NCBI GenBank assembly: GCA_900095875.1
Contig: LT608311.1
Coordinates: 2,264,774 to 2,328,773, forward strand
Direction: 5' to 3'
Origin: Caecibacter massiliensis
GTDB taxonomy: Bacteria > Bacillota > Negativicutes > Veillonellales > Megasphaeraceae
Length of the DNA stretch: 64,000 nucleotides
The translations under genes and the position numbers were made by a program. The notes below the pieces were generated by a model. It saw only the letters and a program-made list of their open reading frames with translations. It was not told the DNA's origin and did no database searches. Below, piece by piece: positions 23,416 to 32,517 of this stretch; the stretch's first letter is position 1, and the number at the start of each line of letters is the position of its first letter.

Positions 23416-24093
23416 ATGTTGGCTGTCATACTCAATGGTTGTATGACTTCTTTGGGAGCGCTTATTGGATTTTTTCTGAAACGGGGGATTCCCCAGCATT
23501 ATACGCAGGCCATTTTCGGCGTCATTTCTCTGTGTGTCGCCGTCATGGGGATACAGGCTGCCGTAGCGACGCAGAATCTCATCCTCGTACTGGCCAGTAT
23601 GATCGTAGGTACGCTGGTTGGGACGGCGCTGCATATAGAGGACCATATGCAGCAGTTCGGGGAATTTCTGAGAAAACGGCTCCGTGCAGGCAATGAATCG
23701 AATTTCGTCAAGGGATTTGTCACCTTGTCTTCCATGCAGGTCATCGGTGCCATGGCAATCCTGGGTCCGGTCCAGGCAGCTCTCGGTAATAATGAACTGT
23801 TGTATTTTAAGAGCGTCCTCGATTTTACGTCGGCTTTTATCTTTGCGACCATATACGGCCTGGGAATCGTGCCGGTGGGACTCGTCGTCCTGGTGTACCA
23901 GGGATTGTTCTACGTGCTGGCAACACTCTTTCTGCCGCTCATGACGGCCGATGTCATCCGGGAGCTCAATGCCGTAGGCGGCATCATGATCCTCGGGATA
24001 GCCCTCAACATGTTCGGCACGACAAAGTTGAAAATTGCTGATTTCCTCCCGGCCTTGTTCATACCGATGATTTATTATCATTTCATCGGCTGA
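23416..24093 (+). CDS. DUF554-family membrane protein
   Basis: A 225-aa integral membrane protein with about six hydrophobic spans, matching the DUF554 (YqgA-like) family, whose function is unknown. Recognisable stretches include GALIGFFLKRGIP near the start, FVKGFVTLSSMQVIGAMAILGP in the middle and GGIMILGIALNMF near the end. The start at 23416 follows GGGGGAATGG; the ATG at 23401 lies inside that ribosome-site region. It is transcribed alone, with a promoter 38 nt upstream and a terminator just after the stop. Confidence 0.8.
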   Translation: MLAVILNGCMTSLGALIGFFLKRGIPQHYTQAIFGVISLCVAVMGIQAAVATQNLILVLASMIVGTLVGTALHIEDHMQQFGEFLRKRLRAGNESNFVKGFVTLSSMQVIGAMAILGPVQAALGNNELLYFKSVLDFTSAFIFATIYGLGIVPVGLVVLVYQGLFYVLATLFLPLMTADVIRELNAVGGIMILGIALNMFGTTKLKIADFLPALFIPMIYYHFIG

Positions 24094-24102
24094 GAAAAAA
24101 CT

Positions 24103-24142
24103 GTAACAAATGGCATGATAGAGTCATTTGTTGCGTTTTTTT
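24103..24142 (+). terminator. Terminator after the DUF554 gene
   Basis: GTAACAAATG (24103-24112) pairs with CATTTGTTGC (24125-24134) and is followed by eight T residues. Confidence 0.88.
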
Positions 24143-24169
24143 TATTACTCATTCTTTTCCACTCCTATA

Positions 24170-24198
24170 TTGGTGTTTTCACATATCTATGGTATGAT
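24170..24198 (+). promoter_or_regulatory. Promoter of the smc operon
   Basis: TTGGTG (24170-24175) and TATGAT (24193-24198) with 17 nt between, and TG at 24190-24191 making an extended -10. It shows that the smc start must be downstream, at 24286. Confidence 0.65.
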
Positions 24199-24285
24199 AG
24201 AATATGTTTATTACAGCAGAAAGACTATGGGTATGACGACAGACTCCTATCCATAGGGATATCTGGATGGGAAAGTTGGCAGCCT

Positions 24286-27200
24286 ATGCAATTACTAAAG
24301 ATGGAGCTGCGGGGATTTAAATCGTTCGCAGATAAGACAACACTGACATTTGATAAAGGCATCACGGCTATTGTCGGGCCGAACGGCAGCGGCAAGAGCA
24401 ATATTTCCGATGCCATCCGCTGGGTCATGGGCGAACAGAACGTCCGCCAGCTGCGCGGCCAGAAGTCGGAAGATATTATCTTTTCCGGTACGGAAAAGCG
24501 GCATCCCCAGGGTGCGGCCGAAGTATCTTTGTATTTCGACAACAGCGACCATCAGCTCGACGTCGAATTTACGGAAGTCGTCGTGACACGACGCATATTT
24601 CGTTCCGGTGAAAGTGAATTTTTCATTAATAAGCGGCCGTGCCGTCTCAAGGATATTCATCTCCTCTTTGCCGATACGGGCATCGGCCAGGATTCGATGG
24701 CCGTCATCGGCCAGAACCGGGTAGACCGCATCCTGAACAGCAAGCCGGAAGAACGGCGGATCATCTTCGAAGAAGTGGCTGGTATCAGCCGCTATAAAAG
24801 CCGCAAACAGGACGGGTTGCGCAAGATAGAAGAAACGGAACATAACCTCGAACGCATCCACGATATGATGAGTGTATTGGAAGACCAGCTGGAACCGATG
24901 AAAGAACAGGCACAGCGGCTGCAGACGTTCCGGGAACTGGACGGCGAACGGCTGGCCTATGAAGGTACGCTGGCCCTGCAGGAATTGCGCAACGCCGAAC
25001 GACTTCTTTCCAAAGCGGAAAATAACCGTATCACGGCTCAGCAGGAACGGGATACAGTCACGGCAAAACTGGAACAGGCGGCAGCCCTGCGGAAGCAGCT
25101 GGTGACGCGTATGGAAAAAGAAAATTCGGCCCTGCAGCGCCTCGATGAAGAGACCCTGGCCGTCCACAATGAACTGGACAGCATGAAGAGCCGGCACGAA
25201 GCCTTTTCCAGCCGCCAGCAGGAGCTGGCCGAATCGTTCCGCCAGGCCGGGCAGGATGTCCAGGCAGCGGAAAAAAAGGAAGGGCAGATCAAGGAACAAA
25301 AGGCCGCCTATACAAGTCAGCTGGAAGGGAAAAAACAGGAACGGGATGCAGCCCGTCAGGGCCTTTCCCTGACAGAGGAACTGTTCCGCCAGGCCGGGGA
25401 AAAAGCCTGCAAAACTGCCGATGCCCTGGCACAGGTGCAGACAGAGAGTGCCCGGAGGCAGCAGGATGTATTCGTCCTGACACGGGATATGGAAGATTTG
25501 CGCCGCCGCCTGGAAGAGAACCGCAGTCAGGCCGGCGGACTGGAACAGGCGAAGACGGATCAGGAACAGGCTGCATCCCGCATGGCCGGTGCCGTGCAAC
25601 AGGTCAGGGATGATCTGGAACAGGCCAGACAGCAGTTCCAGTCTTCGTCGGCTCTTTGTAAGACGTGGGAAGCAAAGCAGCAGGAGGCCAATGAGCAGCT
25701 CCGGAAGGCAGAACAGGTGTACCGCAGCCTGCAGGGGAAGACGGCGGCCCTTTCCCAGCGCATCCGCGTGCTGGAAAGCATGGAACAGGAACATGAAGGA
25801 CTGGGCCGTGCCGTAAAAGCCGTATTACTGGCACAGCTTCCGTGGCGGCCGCGTATCTGTGGCGTCGTCGGCGAATTGTGTACCATACCGGCAGCTTACG
25901 CGACGGCCCTGGACATCGCCCTGGGCGGAGCATCCCAACACGTGGTGACCGACGATGAACGGACGGCCCGGCAGGCTATTTCCTATTTGAAAGAACGCCA
26001 TGCCGGCCGGACGACCTTCCTGCCGCTGGATACGGTGCGGCCCCGCAGCCGGACCCGTGACGAAGAAGCGGCTTCTGCCATGGCAGGCATCATCGGCTTT
26101 GCCGAGGATCTGATACAGTATGACGACAAGTACAAGCCTGTTTTTTCATCTCTCCTTCATAAGACGCTCGTAGCAGAAACGGCCGATGCCGCCTCTGCCG
26201 CAGCCCGGGCATACCAGCACCGGCTGCGTATCGTCTGTCTTGATGGGACATTGTTCAATGCCGGGGGCTCACTGACTGGCGGCAGCGTAAAAAACCGGGA
26301 AGGATCCCTCATCAGCCGGCGGGCGGCCCTGCAGGATTTGAAGCAGGAAGCGGCGGCAGCGGAGAAAAAGCTGCAGGAACTGGTCCAAAGGGGAAATGAC
26401 CTGCGCCGCGCGGCCGGCGAAGCAGACAAGGCCGCATCCCGGCAGCAGCAGACCTGCCGGCAGGCCGATATGGAGCAGCAGAAACTACAGCTTAGCCTGC
26501 AGAGCATGGAACGGGAAGAACAACAGGCCCGGGAACGGGCCCGTGAGGCCGGACAGACCTTGCAGAAGCTGTATGCGGCCCGGTCGGACATCCAGGCAGA
26601 GCTGGTACAGAAAGAGGAAACGTACGCAGCCTGGATGGACGAAAAGCCGGCCGATACGAAAGTACTGGAAGAAGAACAGCAGCGGGCACAGGACGAACTG
26701 GAACAGTGCCGTCATGCCCTGACCGACCGGCAGGTAGCGCTGGCTACCCTGGAAGAACAGATCCGTCATCTGGAAGAGCAGATCCGCCAGCACGAAGAAT
26801 TGTCCCAGCAGGCTGCCGATGCCTCGAAAGAAGCGGCAGACCGGCTGGCATCCATCGGGCGGCGTCAGGACGAAACGCGGCAGCTGCTGCAGAACCTGAC
26901 AACGCATATCCGGGAAAAAGAAAAAGAAACGAAGGCCAAGGATGAGAAAAAAAAGGCCTTTTATGCTTCACGGGAAGCCGATTTTGAGAAGAGCCGGGAG
27001 CTGGAACAGCAGATAAACGATTTTAGGGACGAACAGGAACAGTGGAATCAGCGCGTCCATGCGGCAGAAGTGCAACAGGAAAAGTACCGTGGCGAGATTG
27101 AACGGGGAGAAGAACACCTGGCCCGGCAGGGACTGAGCCGGGAAGAGGCGATGAAACGGCGCCGCGAAGGCTCTCTCCGCGAATTGAATGAACGCGTATC

Positions 27201-27840
27201 GCGTTTGCGTCAGCAGATTGCCGGCCTGGGACAAATCAATCCCAATGCCGATACGGAATATCAGAACGCCGTAGATAAACGGGACTTTTACCATCGCCAG
27301 TGCGATGACCTGCTGGAATCGCGGAAACGGCTGCAAATCGTCGTGGCAGAAATCGACCAGGCCATGTCCAGTCAGTTCAGCCAGGCTTTTGCTGAGATTG
27401 CCCGTCATTTCCAGCGCATATTCAGCCAGCTTTTCGGCGGGGGCACGGCCCATATTTCCCTGACCGGCAGCCAGGATGTTCTGCAGTCCGGCGTGTCCAT
27501 CCTCATTCAGCCGCCGGGAAAGAAGCAGCAGCCACTGACGCTCCTTTCCGGCGGTGAACGGGCGCTGACCGTCATTGCCCTGCTGCTGGCATTCCTGGCC
27601 TACCATCCGGCACCATTCGTGCTGTTTGACGAAGTTGATGCAGCCCTCGATGAAGCCAATGTCATCCGCATGGCCAGGTATATGAAGAATTATAGTGGCA
27701 CGACCCAGTTCATCGTCATCACCCACCGGCGCAAGACGATGGAGGCAGCCAATACGCTCCAGGGCGTGACCATGGAAGAAAAAGGCGTATCCCGCCTGCT
27801 TACCGTTAAAGTAGACGATATGATAGAGAAAGGAAGTTAA
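24286..27840 (+). CDS. smc: Chromosome segregation protein SMC
   Basis: ATPase of the condensin complex that loops and organises the chromosome, acting with ScpA and ScpB (not in this window). The start at 24286 gives MQLLKMELRGFKSFADKT, the family N-terminus; an upstream in-frame ATG precedes the promoter. At 1184 aa it is of normal length. Walker A GPNGSGKSN lies at about residue 31, long coiled coils flank a hinge at about 505-660 (GVVGELCTIPAAYATALDIA, GGSLTGGS), and the C-terminal head has the ABC signature LLSGGERALTV at about 1085 and Walker B FVLFDEVDAALD at about 1111. ftsY follows after 2 nt. Confidence 0.96.
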   Translation: MQLLKMELRGFKSFADKTTLTFDKGITAIVGPNGSGKSNISDAIRWVMGEQNVRQLRGQKSEDIIFSGTEKRHPQGAAEVSLYFDNSDHQLDVEFTEVVVTRRIFRSGESEFFINKRPCRLKDIHLLFADTGIGQDSMAVIGQNRVDRILNSKPEERRIIFEEVAGISRYKSRKQDGLRKIEETEHNLERIHDMMSVLEDQLEPMKEQAQRLQTFRELDGERLAYEGTLALQELRNAERLLSKAENNRITAQQERDTVTAKLEQAAALRKQLVTRMEKENSALQRLDEETLAVHNELDSMKSRHEAFSSRQQELAESFRQAGQDVQAAEKKEGQIKEQKAAYTSQLEGKKQERDAARQGLSLTEELFRQAGEKACKTADALAQVQTESARRQQDVFVLTRDMEDLRRRLEENRSQAGGLEQAKTDQEQAASRMAGAVQQVRDDLEQARQQFQSSSALCKTWEAKQQEANEQLRKAEQVYRSLQGKTAALSQRIRVLESMEQEHEGLGRAVKAVLLAQLPWRPRICGVVGELCTIPAAYATALDIALGGASQHVVTDDERTARQAISYLKERHAGRTTFLPLDTVRPRSRTRDEEAASAMAGIIGFAEDLIQYDDKYKPVFSSLLHKTLVAETADAASAAARAYQHRLRIVCLDGTLFNAGGSLTGGSVKNREGSLISRRAALQDLKQEAAAAEKKLQELVQRGNDLRRAAGEADKAASRQQQTCRQADMEQQKLQLSLQSMEREEQQARERAREAGQTLQKLYAARSDIQAELVQKEETYAAWMDEKPADTKVLEEEQQRAQDELEQCRHALTDRQVALATLEEQIRHLEEQIRQHEELSQQAADASKEAADRLASIGRRQDETRQLLQNLTTHIREKEKETKAKDEKKKAFYASREADFEKSRELEQQINDFRDEQEQWNQRVHAAEVQQEKYRGEIERGEEHLARQGLSREEAMKRRREGSLRELNERVSRLRQQIAGLGQINPNADTEYQNAVDKRDFYHRQCDDLLESRKRLQIVVAEIDQAMSSQFSQAFAEIARHFQRIFSQLFGGGTAHISLTGSQDVLQSGVSILIQPPGKKQQPLTLLSGGERALTVIALLLAFLAYHPAPFVLFDEVDAALDEANVIRMARYMKNYSGTTQFIVITHRRKTMEAANTLQGVTMEEKGVSRLLTVKVDDMIEKGS

Positions 27841-27842
27841 TT

Positions 27843-28787
27843 ATGGGATTTTTTTCAAGATTACGCAAGGGATTGGAAAAAACGAAAGGCTCGCTCATTA
27901 AGAACATCGAGACCGTCGTACGCGGGTATGCCAAAATTGATGACGAGATGTACGATGATCTGGAAGCGGTCATGCTCACCGGCGATATAGGAGTGGAAAC
28001 GACGGAATATCTTCTCGACCAGATCCGCAGCGGCGTAAAGAGCCGGGAAATCCAGAATGGCGATGATGTCATTCCTTACCTGGAAAAGTGCATCGTAGCC
28101 CTTCTGGAAGAAAATAACGACCCCGTACCGGATTGCACCGGTACGACCGATGTCATCTTTATCGTCGGCGTCAATGGCGTCGGCAAGACAACGACGATTG
28201 GCAAGCTGGCCAAATACTATACCCAGCAGGGCAAATCGGTCATGCTGGCCGCAGGCGACACCTTCCGGGCAGCGGCGGCAGAACAGCTCACTATCTGGGC
28301 GGACCGCACGGGCGTCCCTATCGTGAAGCATCAGGAAGGAGCCGATGCGGCGGCAGTCGTCTTCGATGCGACGGCGTCGGCCAAGGCTCATCATACGGAT
28401 ATCCTCCTCGTCGATACGGCCGGCCGTCTGCAGACGAAATCCAACCTCATGGAAGAATTGCGGAAAATGGCCCGCGTGGCCTCCCGCAATATCGAAGGGG
28501 CACCGCAGGAAACGCTGCTGGTCCTCGATGCGACGACCGGGCAGAATGCGGTCAGCCAGGCCAAGTTGTTCGGCGATGTCGTACCGCTTACGGGCGTCGT
28601 TCTCACCAAGTTGGATGGCACGGCCAAGGGCGGTGTCATTTTATCGGTCAAACGGGAACTGGGCGTACCTGTGCGCTGGGTCGGCGTCGGTGAAGGCGTC
28701 GATGACCTGCGCCCCTTTGATGCGGCCCAGTTTGCCGATGCCCTCTTTGACCGCAATGTAGAAAAGAGAGAACAAGAAGAGGATTAA
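27843..28787 (+). CDS. ftsY: Signal recognition particle receptor FtsY
   Basis: GTPase that receives SRP-ribosome complexes at the membrane for co-translational insertion of proteins. The NG domain is complete: an N-terminal helical bundle (residues 1-95), the P-loop GVNGVGKTTT at about 108, DTFRAAAAEQL, DTAGRLQTK and TKLDGTAKGG. At 314 aa it is the short form without the acidic A domain, usual in Firmicutes. It starts 2 nt after smc, the conserved smc-ftsY pairing. Confidence 0.96.
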   Translation: MGFFSRLRKGLEKTKGSLIKNIETVVRGYAKIDDEMYDDLEAVMLTGDIGVETTEYLLDQIRSGVKSREIQNGDDVIPYLEKCIVALLEENNDPVPDCTGTTDVIFIVGVNGVGKTTTIGKLAKYYTQQGKSVMLAAGDTFRAAAAEQLTIWADRTGVPIVKHQEGADAAAVVFDATASAKAHHTDILLVDTAGRLQTKSNLMEELRKMARVASRNIEGAPQETLLVLDATTGQNAVSQAKLFGDVVPLTGVVLTKLDGTAKGGVILSVKRELGVPVRWVGVGEGVDDLRPFDAAQFADALFDRNVEKREQEED

Positions 28788-28808
28788 TTCTGGAAGGGTG
28801 GGATTTTC

Positions 28809-29270
28809 ATGTATGCAGGAAATATCAGGCAATGGGAGACGGAAGTACAGGCACTGCCGGAATGGCTGCGGCCCTGGATCAAAGAACTGGCCTCCCTTCA
28901 TACGTCATTGCTCAAACCGGGACGGCATGAACTTCCGGGAGCGAATTTCTTCAATATCGATGAAGTCATGACGGAAAACGCGTCGGCACGTAAGATAGAA
29001 GCGCACCGGTCTTACATCGATATCCAGATGGTACTGGCCGGGAGAGAATACATCGGCTGGCAGCCTCTGTGCCGCTCGGGCAAGGTCGTAGAAGCACGGC
29101 CCGATGATGACATCTGGTTCTACGACGGTTCTTATGAAGATGATACGCAGGTCCTCATGACACCGGGTACCTTTGCTATCTTTCTTCCCGGCGACAGCCA
29201 CCGCCCGTTGTGTGCTCCTCACGGGCTGTGCGGTCCCGTCCGTAAAATCATTATGAAAATCCATATCTGA
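28809..29270 (+). CDS. YhcH/YjgK/YiaL-family protein
   Basis: A 153-aa single-domain protein of the YhcH/YjgK/YiaL (DUF386) cupin-like family. The core reads HRSYIDIQMVLAGREYIGWQ, with His and acidic residues that in homologues bind a metal. Relatives sit in sialic-acid, sugar-catabolism or biofilm (TabA) loci, and the reaction is generally unproven. It lies 21 nt after ftsY and 11 nt before thiM, so it is in the same operon, though no functional tie to either is clear. Confidence 0.85.
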   Translation: MYAGNIRQWETEVQALPEWLRPWIKELASLHTSLLKPGRHELPGANFFNIDEVMTENASARKIEAHRSYIDIQMVLAGREYIGWQPLCRSGKVVEARPDDDIWFYDGSYEDDTQVLMTPGTFAIFLPGDSHRPLCAPHGLCGPVRKIIMKIHI

Positions 29271-29281
29271 GAGGACATATT

Positions 29282-30091
29282 ATGAATGTATTACAGGAAG
29301 CGGGAGAGGCGCTGCAGCGGTTGCGGCAGAAACGCCCTCTCGTCCATCATATAACTAATGTCGTCACCATCAATGATTGTGCCAATGCGACTCTTGCCAT
29401 AGGGGCATCGCCGACCATGACCTGGGCTCCCGCTGAAGTAGGAGAATTGGCCGGAGCTGCTTCGTCGCTGGTCCTCAATATGGGAACGCTTCAGCCCTGG
29501 ACGATAGATGCGATGGAACGGGCCGGCAAAGCGGCAGCAGAGAAGAATGTCCCCATCGTGCTGGATCCCGTAGGTGCCGGTGGTACGACGTACCGGACGC
29601 AGGGCGCACTGCAGCTGGCAGCACGGCTGCCCCTTACCGTTATCCGGGGCAATATGAGCGAAATGATGTGCCTCGCTGCAGGAAGAAGCGGAATCAATCC
29701 CGGAGTGGACAGCCATGACAGAGAAGTCATGACCATAGAAAAAGTCCGCCATCTGGCGCGGCTGCTGAAAACGACAGTGGCCATTACTGGCCCGGTTGAT
29801 GCCGTATCCGATGGCCGGCGCAGCGTCCTCCTGGGAAATGGGACGCCTCTCCTGACCTATGTGACAGGAACGGGCTGTATGACGACATCGCTCATCGCGT
29901 CCTTTGCGGCCGTGTCCGGCCCGTTTACGGCGGCTGTAAGCGGCATCCTCTCCATGGGAATTGCCGGGGAAACAGCAGCCCGCCTGTCCCAGGGGCCGGG
30001 TACGTTTCACCTGCATCTTATCGATGCGTTATACCAGTTGCAAACAGAAACATATCTTACCTGTGGAAAGGTCCTGAATTACGATGAATAA
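29282..30091 (+). CDS. thiM: Hydroxyethylthiazole kinase
   Basis: Phosphorylates 4-methyl-5-(2-hydroxyethyl)thiazole for thiamine salvage. Family stretches: RPLVHHITNVVTINDCANAT at the N-terminus, the substrate loop GASPTMTWAPAEV, VLDPVGAGGTTYR, VIRGNMSEM and the nucleotide/oxyanion motif VTGTGCMTTSLIA with the catalytic Cys. The 269-aa length is standard. It overlaps thiW by 8 nt, so uptake of the thiazole (ThiW) and its phosphorylation (ThiM) are coupled. No TPP riboswitch could be seen ahead of it; the gap to the previous gene is only 11 nt. Confidence 0.95.
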   Translation: MNVLQEAGEALQRLRQKRPLVHHITNVVTINDCANATLAIGASPTMTWAPAEVGELAGAASSLVLNMGTLQPWTIDAMERAGKAAAEKNVPIVLDPVGAGGTTYRTQGALQLAARLPLTVIRGNMSEMMCLAAGRSGINPGVDSHDREVMTIEKVRHLARLLKTTVAITGPVDAVSDGRRSVLLGNGTPLLTYVTGTGCMTTSLIASFAAVSGPFTAAVSGILSMGIAGETAARLSQGPGTFHLHLIDALYQLQTETYLTCGKVLNYDE

Positions 30092-30596
30092 TCAAAATGT
30101 ATACTTGAAGAAACTCACCTTTACAGCTATTTTTATTGCTCTCGGCGTTCTCCTGGCCCCTCTTGTATCGTTCCCGTTTGGGGGCGCCCGTGTATTTCCC
30201 CTGCAGCATTTGATTAATGTCCTCCTGGCCGTTCTGCTGGGATGGCGCTATTCGGTTGCCGGTGCTTTCTGTATTTCTTCTATCCGCATCGCCCTGGGAG
30301 TCGGCACCATTCTGGCTTATCCGGGCAGCATGATCGGCGCCTGCCTTTCGGGGATTTTGTATAAGAAGACCGGGTCCATCTGGGGCGCCGTCGTCGGGGA
30401 AATTTTTGGTACGGGCATACTGGGCGGACTGGTTGCCTACCCTCTGGCCGCCTTCATCCTCGATTCCAAAGCCGTTGCCCTCTGGTTTTTTGTCGTCGCC
30501 TTCCTGCCTAACACATTCATCGGTGCCATCTGCGGGGCTGTCTTCCTCAAAATCATTCCGCTGAAACGGATGGTCGAAGACATGCTGAAACGATAA
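30084..30596 (+). CDS. thiW: Energy-coupling factor transporter S component ThiW (thiazole uptake)
   Basis: A small, very hydrophobic S subunit (170 aa, about five to six spans) of an ECF transporter for the thiazole precursor of thiamine. The N-terminus LKKLTFTAIFIALGVLLAPL and the segments PFGGARVFPLQHLINVLLA and AYPGSMIGACLSGILYKKTG match ThiW. It works with shared EcfA/A'/T subunits that are not in the window. It overlaps the end of thiM and is the last gene of the smc-ftsY-yhcH-thiM-thiW run. Confidence 0.9.
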   Translation: MNNQNVYLKKLTFTAIFIALGVLLAPLVSFPFGGARVFPLQHLINVLLAVLLGWRYSVAGAFCISSIRIALGVGTILAYPGSMIGACLSGILYKKTGSIWGAVVGEIFGTGILGGLVAYPLAAFILDSKAVALWFFVVAFLPNTFIGAICGAVFLKIIPLKRMVEDMLKR

Positions 30597-30631
30597 CAGA
30601 ATAGATAGTTCTAAAACGAAACAAATTCCTG

Positions 30632-30667
30632 CGGGACTGTAGATTTTCATTGACTAATGCAGTCCCG
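30632..30667 (+). terminator. Possible weak terminator after thiW
   Basis: CGGGACTG (30632-30639) pairs with CAGTCCCG (30660-30667) around a 20-nt loop. The sequence after it (TATATTAAAC) lacks a real T run, so function is doubtful. Confidence 0.4.
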
Positions 30668-30770
30668 TATATTAAACTATAAATTGGTACTGAGTTTTCT
30701 ATTTGAGTTTTTTGTTGTTATTTTTTCAGACACAGTCCTTTTTGAAGTGGAGGATGGATAGGGTGAGGAC

Positions 30771-31352
30771 ATGAATAAAGATATCCGTGAACAGATTTTA
30801 CAGGCGGCGGTAGACGAATTGCGCCTGCATGGCCCGAATTTCCACATGGATGATCTGGCCCACCGTCTCCGCATCAGCAAGAGAACCTTATATGAACATT
30901 TCTCGTCCAAGCAGGAAATGATTATAGAAGCGTTATATTCACTGATGGATGAGGTATATACCCGCCATGTGAAATTGCTGCAGGATCCGGATCTTACGGC
31001 AGAAGAGAAACTGGTGGAGTATTTTAATGTCAATGCCAGCGGCAAGGTATTTTCTATGCGTAAAGCCAAGGAGATTTTTACGAAAATGCCGGAAATCTGC
31101 GCTACCATGCAGACCTATTCTGAACGGGACTAGCAGGTATTGGAACAGATATTTGAACAGGCACAGGAAAATGATGAGTTTTATGATTTCGATAAGGAAC
31201 TTCTGATTCATATGCTTCATTGTTCCGCCGATGGAATCTTATATTACATCGAAAAGAAAAACGAAGACTATTCTTTTCCAGAATATATGGAAAAATGTAT
31301 CCGTATCATTTTATATGGAATAAAAAAAGACAGGGGGGCTTACATTGCATGA
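30771..31352 (+). pseudogene. TetR-family regulator interrupted by an in-frame TAG
   Basis: Residues 1-60 form a TetR helix-turn-helix (HMDDLAHRLRISKRTLYEHF, then SSKQEM). The frame is open to codon 120 and then meets TAG at 31131-31133, after YSERD. The same frame continues for 73 further codons as plausible ligand-domain sequence (VLEQIFEQAQENDEFYDF and onward) to a stop overlapping the next gene by 4 nt. A single TGG-to-TAG change would explain it, since TetR proteins often have Trp there. The regulator is probably inactive unless the stop is read through or restarted. It heads the RND efflux operon, so its loss could raise pump expression. Confidence 0.8.
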
Positions 31353-32506
31353 TAAAGAAGGGTGATTTATTTAAACTGGGCGTAACGGCTCTGACTGTTG
31401 CGGCCTTATTGACAGGCTGCGGAGCCCAGCAGGGGGCGCAGAAAGGTGCTGTCGCCGTCAATACGTACAAGGTGCAGGCGGAAGATACGCCTGTCAAAGC
31501 AGAATACAGCGGCACCGTGACGGCAACGGATAAAGTTCCCGTACGGCCGAAGATTTCCGGCCGGGTAGTGGAAAAATATGTCCAGGGCGGTCAGGAAGTA
31601 ACGGCCGGCCAGGCTTTGTTCCGTCTGGACAGCCGTACCTATGATGCGGCTCTGGCTCAGGCCAAGGCCAATCAGGCCCAGGCCGCGGCCAATCTGGCCA
31701 ATCAGGAACTGAACCTGCGCCGTTATCAGACACTGGCCAGCCAGGATGCCGTGGCCCAGCAGATCGTCACCGATCAGGAAGCGGCTACGGCCCAGCAGCA
31801 GGCTGTCGTAGAAGCCAATGCCGCCCAGGTCGATGCCGCCCAGGACAACGTCGATGATACCATCGTCTATGCACCATTTTCGGGCAAACTGAATGTCGAT
31901 GATGTACCTATCGGTACCTTTGCGACGGCCGGTTCTACCGCACTGGTCACGATTTCCTCCACTAATCCCGTGTTTGTCGAATTTTCCATCAGCGAATCGG
32001 AATACCTGCAGATGACGAAACAGACCGGAGCCGGCAGCTGGGGCGATCACCTGCTCCTGCGCCTCAGCGACGGATCTACCTATCCTTATGAAGGCCGTGT
32101 CGTCCAGGTCAACCATGGCATGGATGGCAATTCCGGCTCGATTATCGTAAAGGCAGTATTCGACAATCCAGATAATTTGCTCATTCCCGGATTGTATGCG
32201 ACGGTAGTTTCCGATACCCAGGTACAGCGGAATGCTTTGGCTGTACCGCAGCGTGCCGTACAGCAGACATTGGGTAAATATTACATTTCCATTATCGACA
32301 GCGACGGAAAGGCTCAGACGAAAGAAGTTACGCCGGGGCAGAAAGTCGGAAAATTCTGGATTATCACCGACGGTCTGTCCGACGGGGATACAGTCATCGT
32401 CGACGGGTATCAGAAAGCCAAAGGAGCAACGCTGGATCAGCATCTGCTGACAAAGACGGATATTGAAAGCAGTTCTGATACGACGACGGATAGTACATCC
32501 AAATAG
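31349..32506 (+). CDS. RND efflux periplasmic adaptor lipoprotein (MexA/AcrA-like)
   Basis: A membrane-fusion protein linking the inner-membrane RND pump to an outer-membrane channel. The start ATG at 31349 overlaps the regulator stop (ATGA) and follows AGGGGGG; upstream in-frame codons lie inside tetR. The N-terminus is a lipoprotein signal with lipobox LLTGC, so it is anchored by lipid. The first beta-barrel/lipoyl strand (VPVRPKISGRVVEKYVQGG, then QEVTAGQALFRLD) and a coiled-coil rich in Ala and Gln (residues about 95-165) are typical. The second lipoyl half reads FSGKLNVDDVPIGTF. The 385-aa length is standard. The pump gene begins 11 nt downstream. Confidence 0.92.
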   Translation: MIKKGDLFKLGVTALTVAALLTGCGAQQGAQKGAVAVNTYKVQAEDTPVKAEYSGTVTATDKVPVRPKISGRVVEKYVQGGQEVTAGQALFRLDSRTYDAALAQAKANQAQAAANLANQELNLRRYQTLASQDAVAQQIVTDQEAATAQQQAVVEANAAQVDAAQDNVDDTIVYAPFSGKLNVDDVPIGTFATAGSTALVTISSTNPVFVEFSISESEYLQMTKQTGAGSWGDHLLLRLSDGSTYPYEGRVVQVNHGMDGNSGSIIVKAVFDNPDNLLIPGLYATVVSDTQVQRNALAVPQRAVQQTLGKYYISIIDSDGKAQTKEVTPGQKVGKFWIITDGLSDGDTVIVDGYQKAKGATLDQHLLTKTDIESSSDTTTDSTSK

Positions 32507-32517
32507 GAGGCAGCACA

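Noticed and set aside
24295-25794. A 499-codon minus-strand frame inside smc
   Set aside because: Shadow of the smc coding frame; rich in Leu, Phe and Cys with no recognisable domains.
28788-29281. Search for a TPP riboswitch ahead of thiM
   Set aside because: The gaps are 21 and 11 nt, too short for the roughly 100-nt element, and no THI-box consensus was seen inside yhcH.
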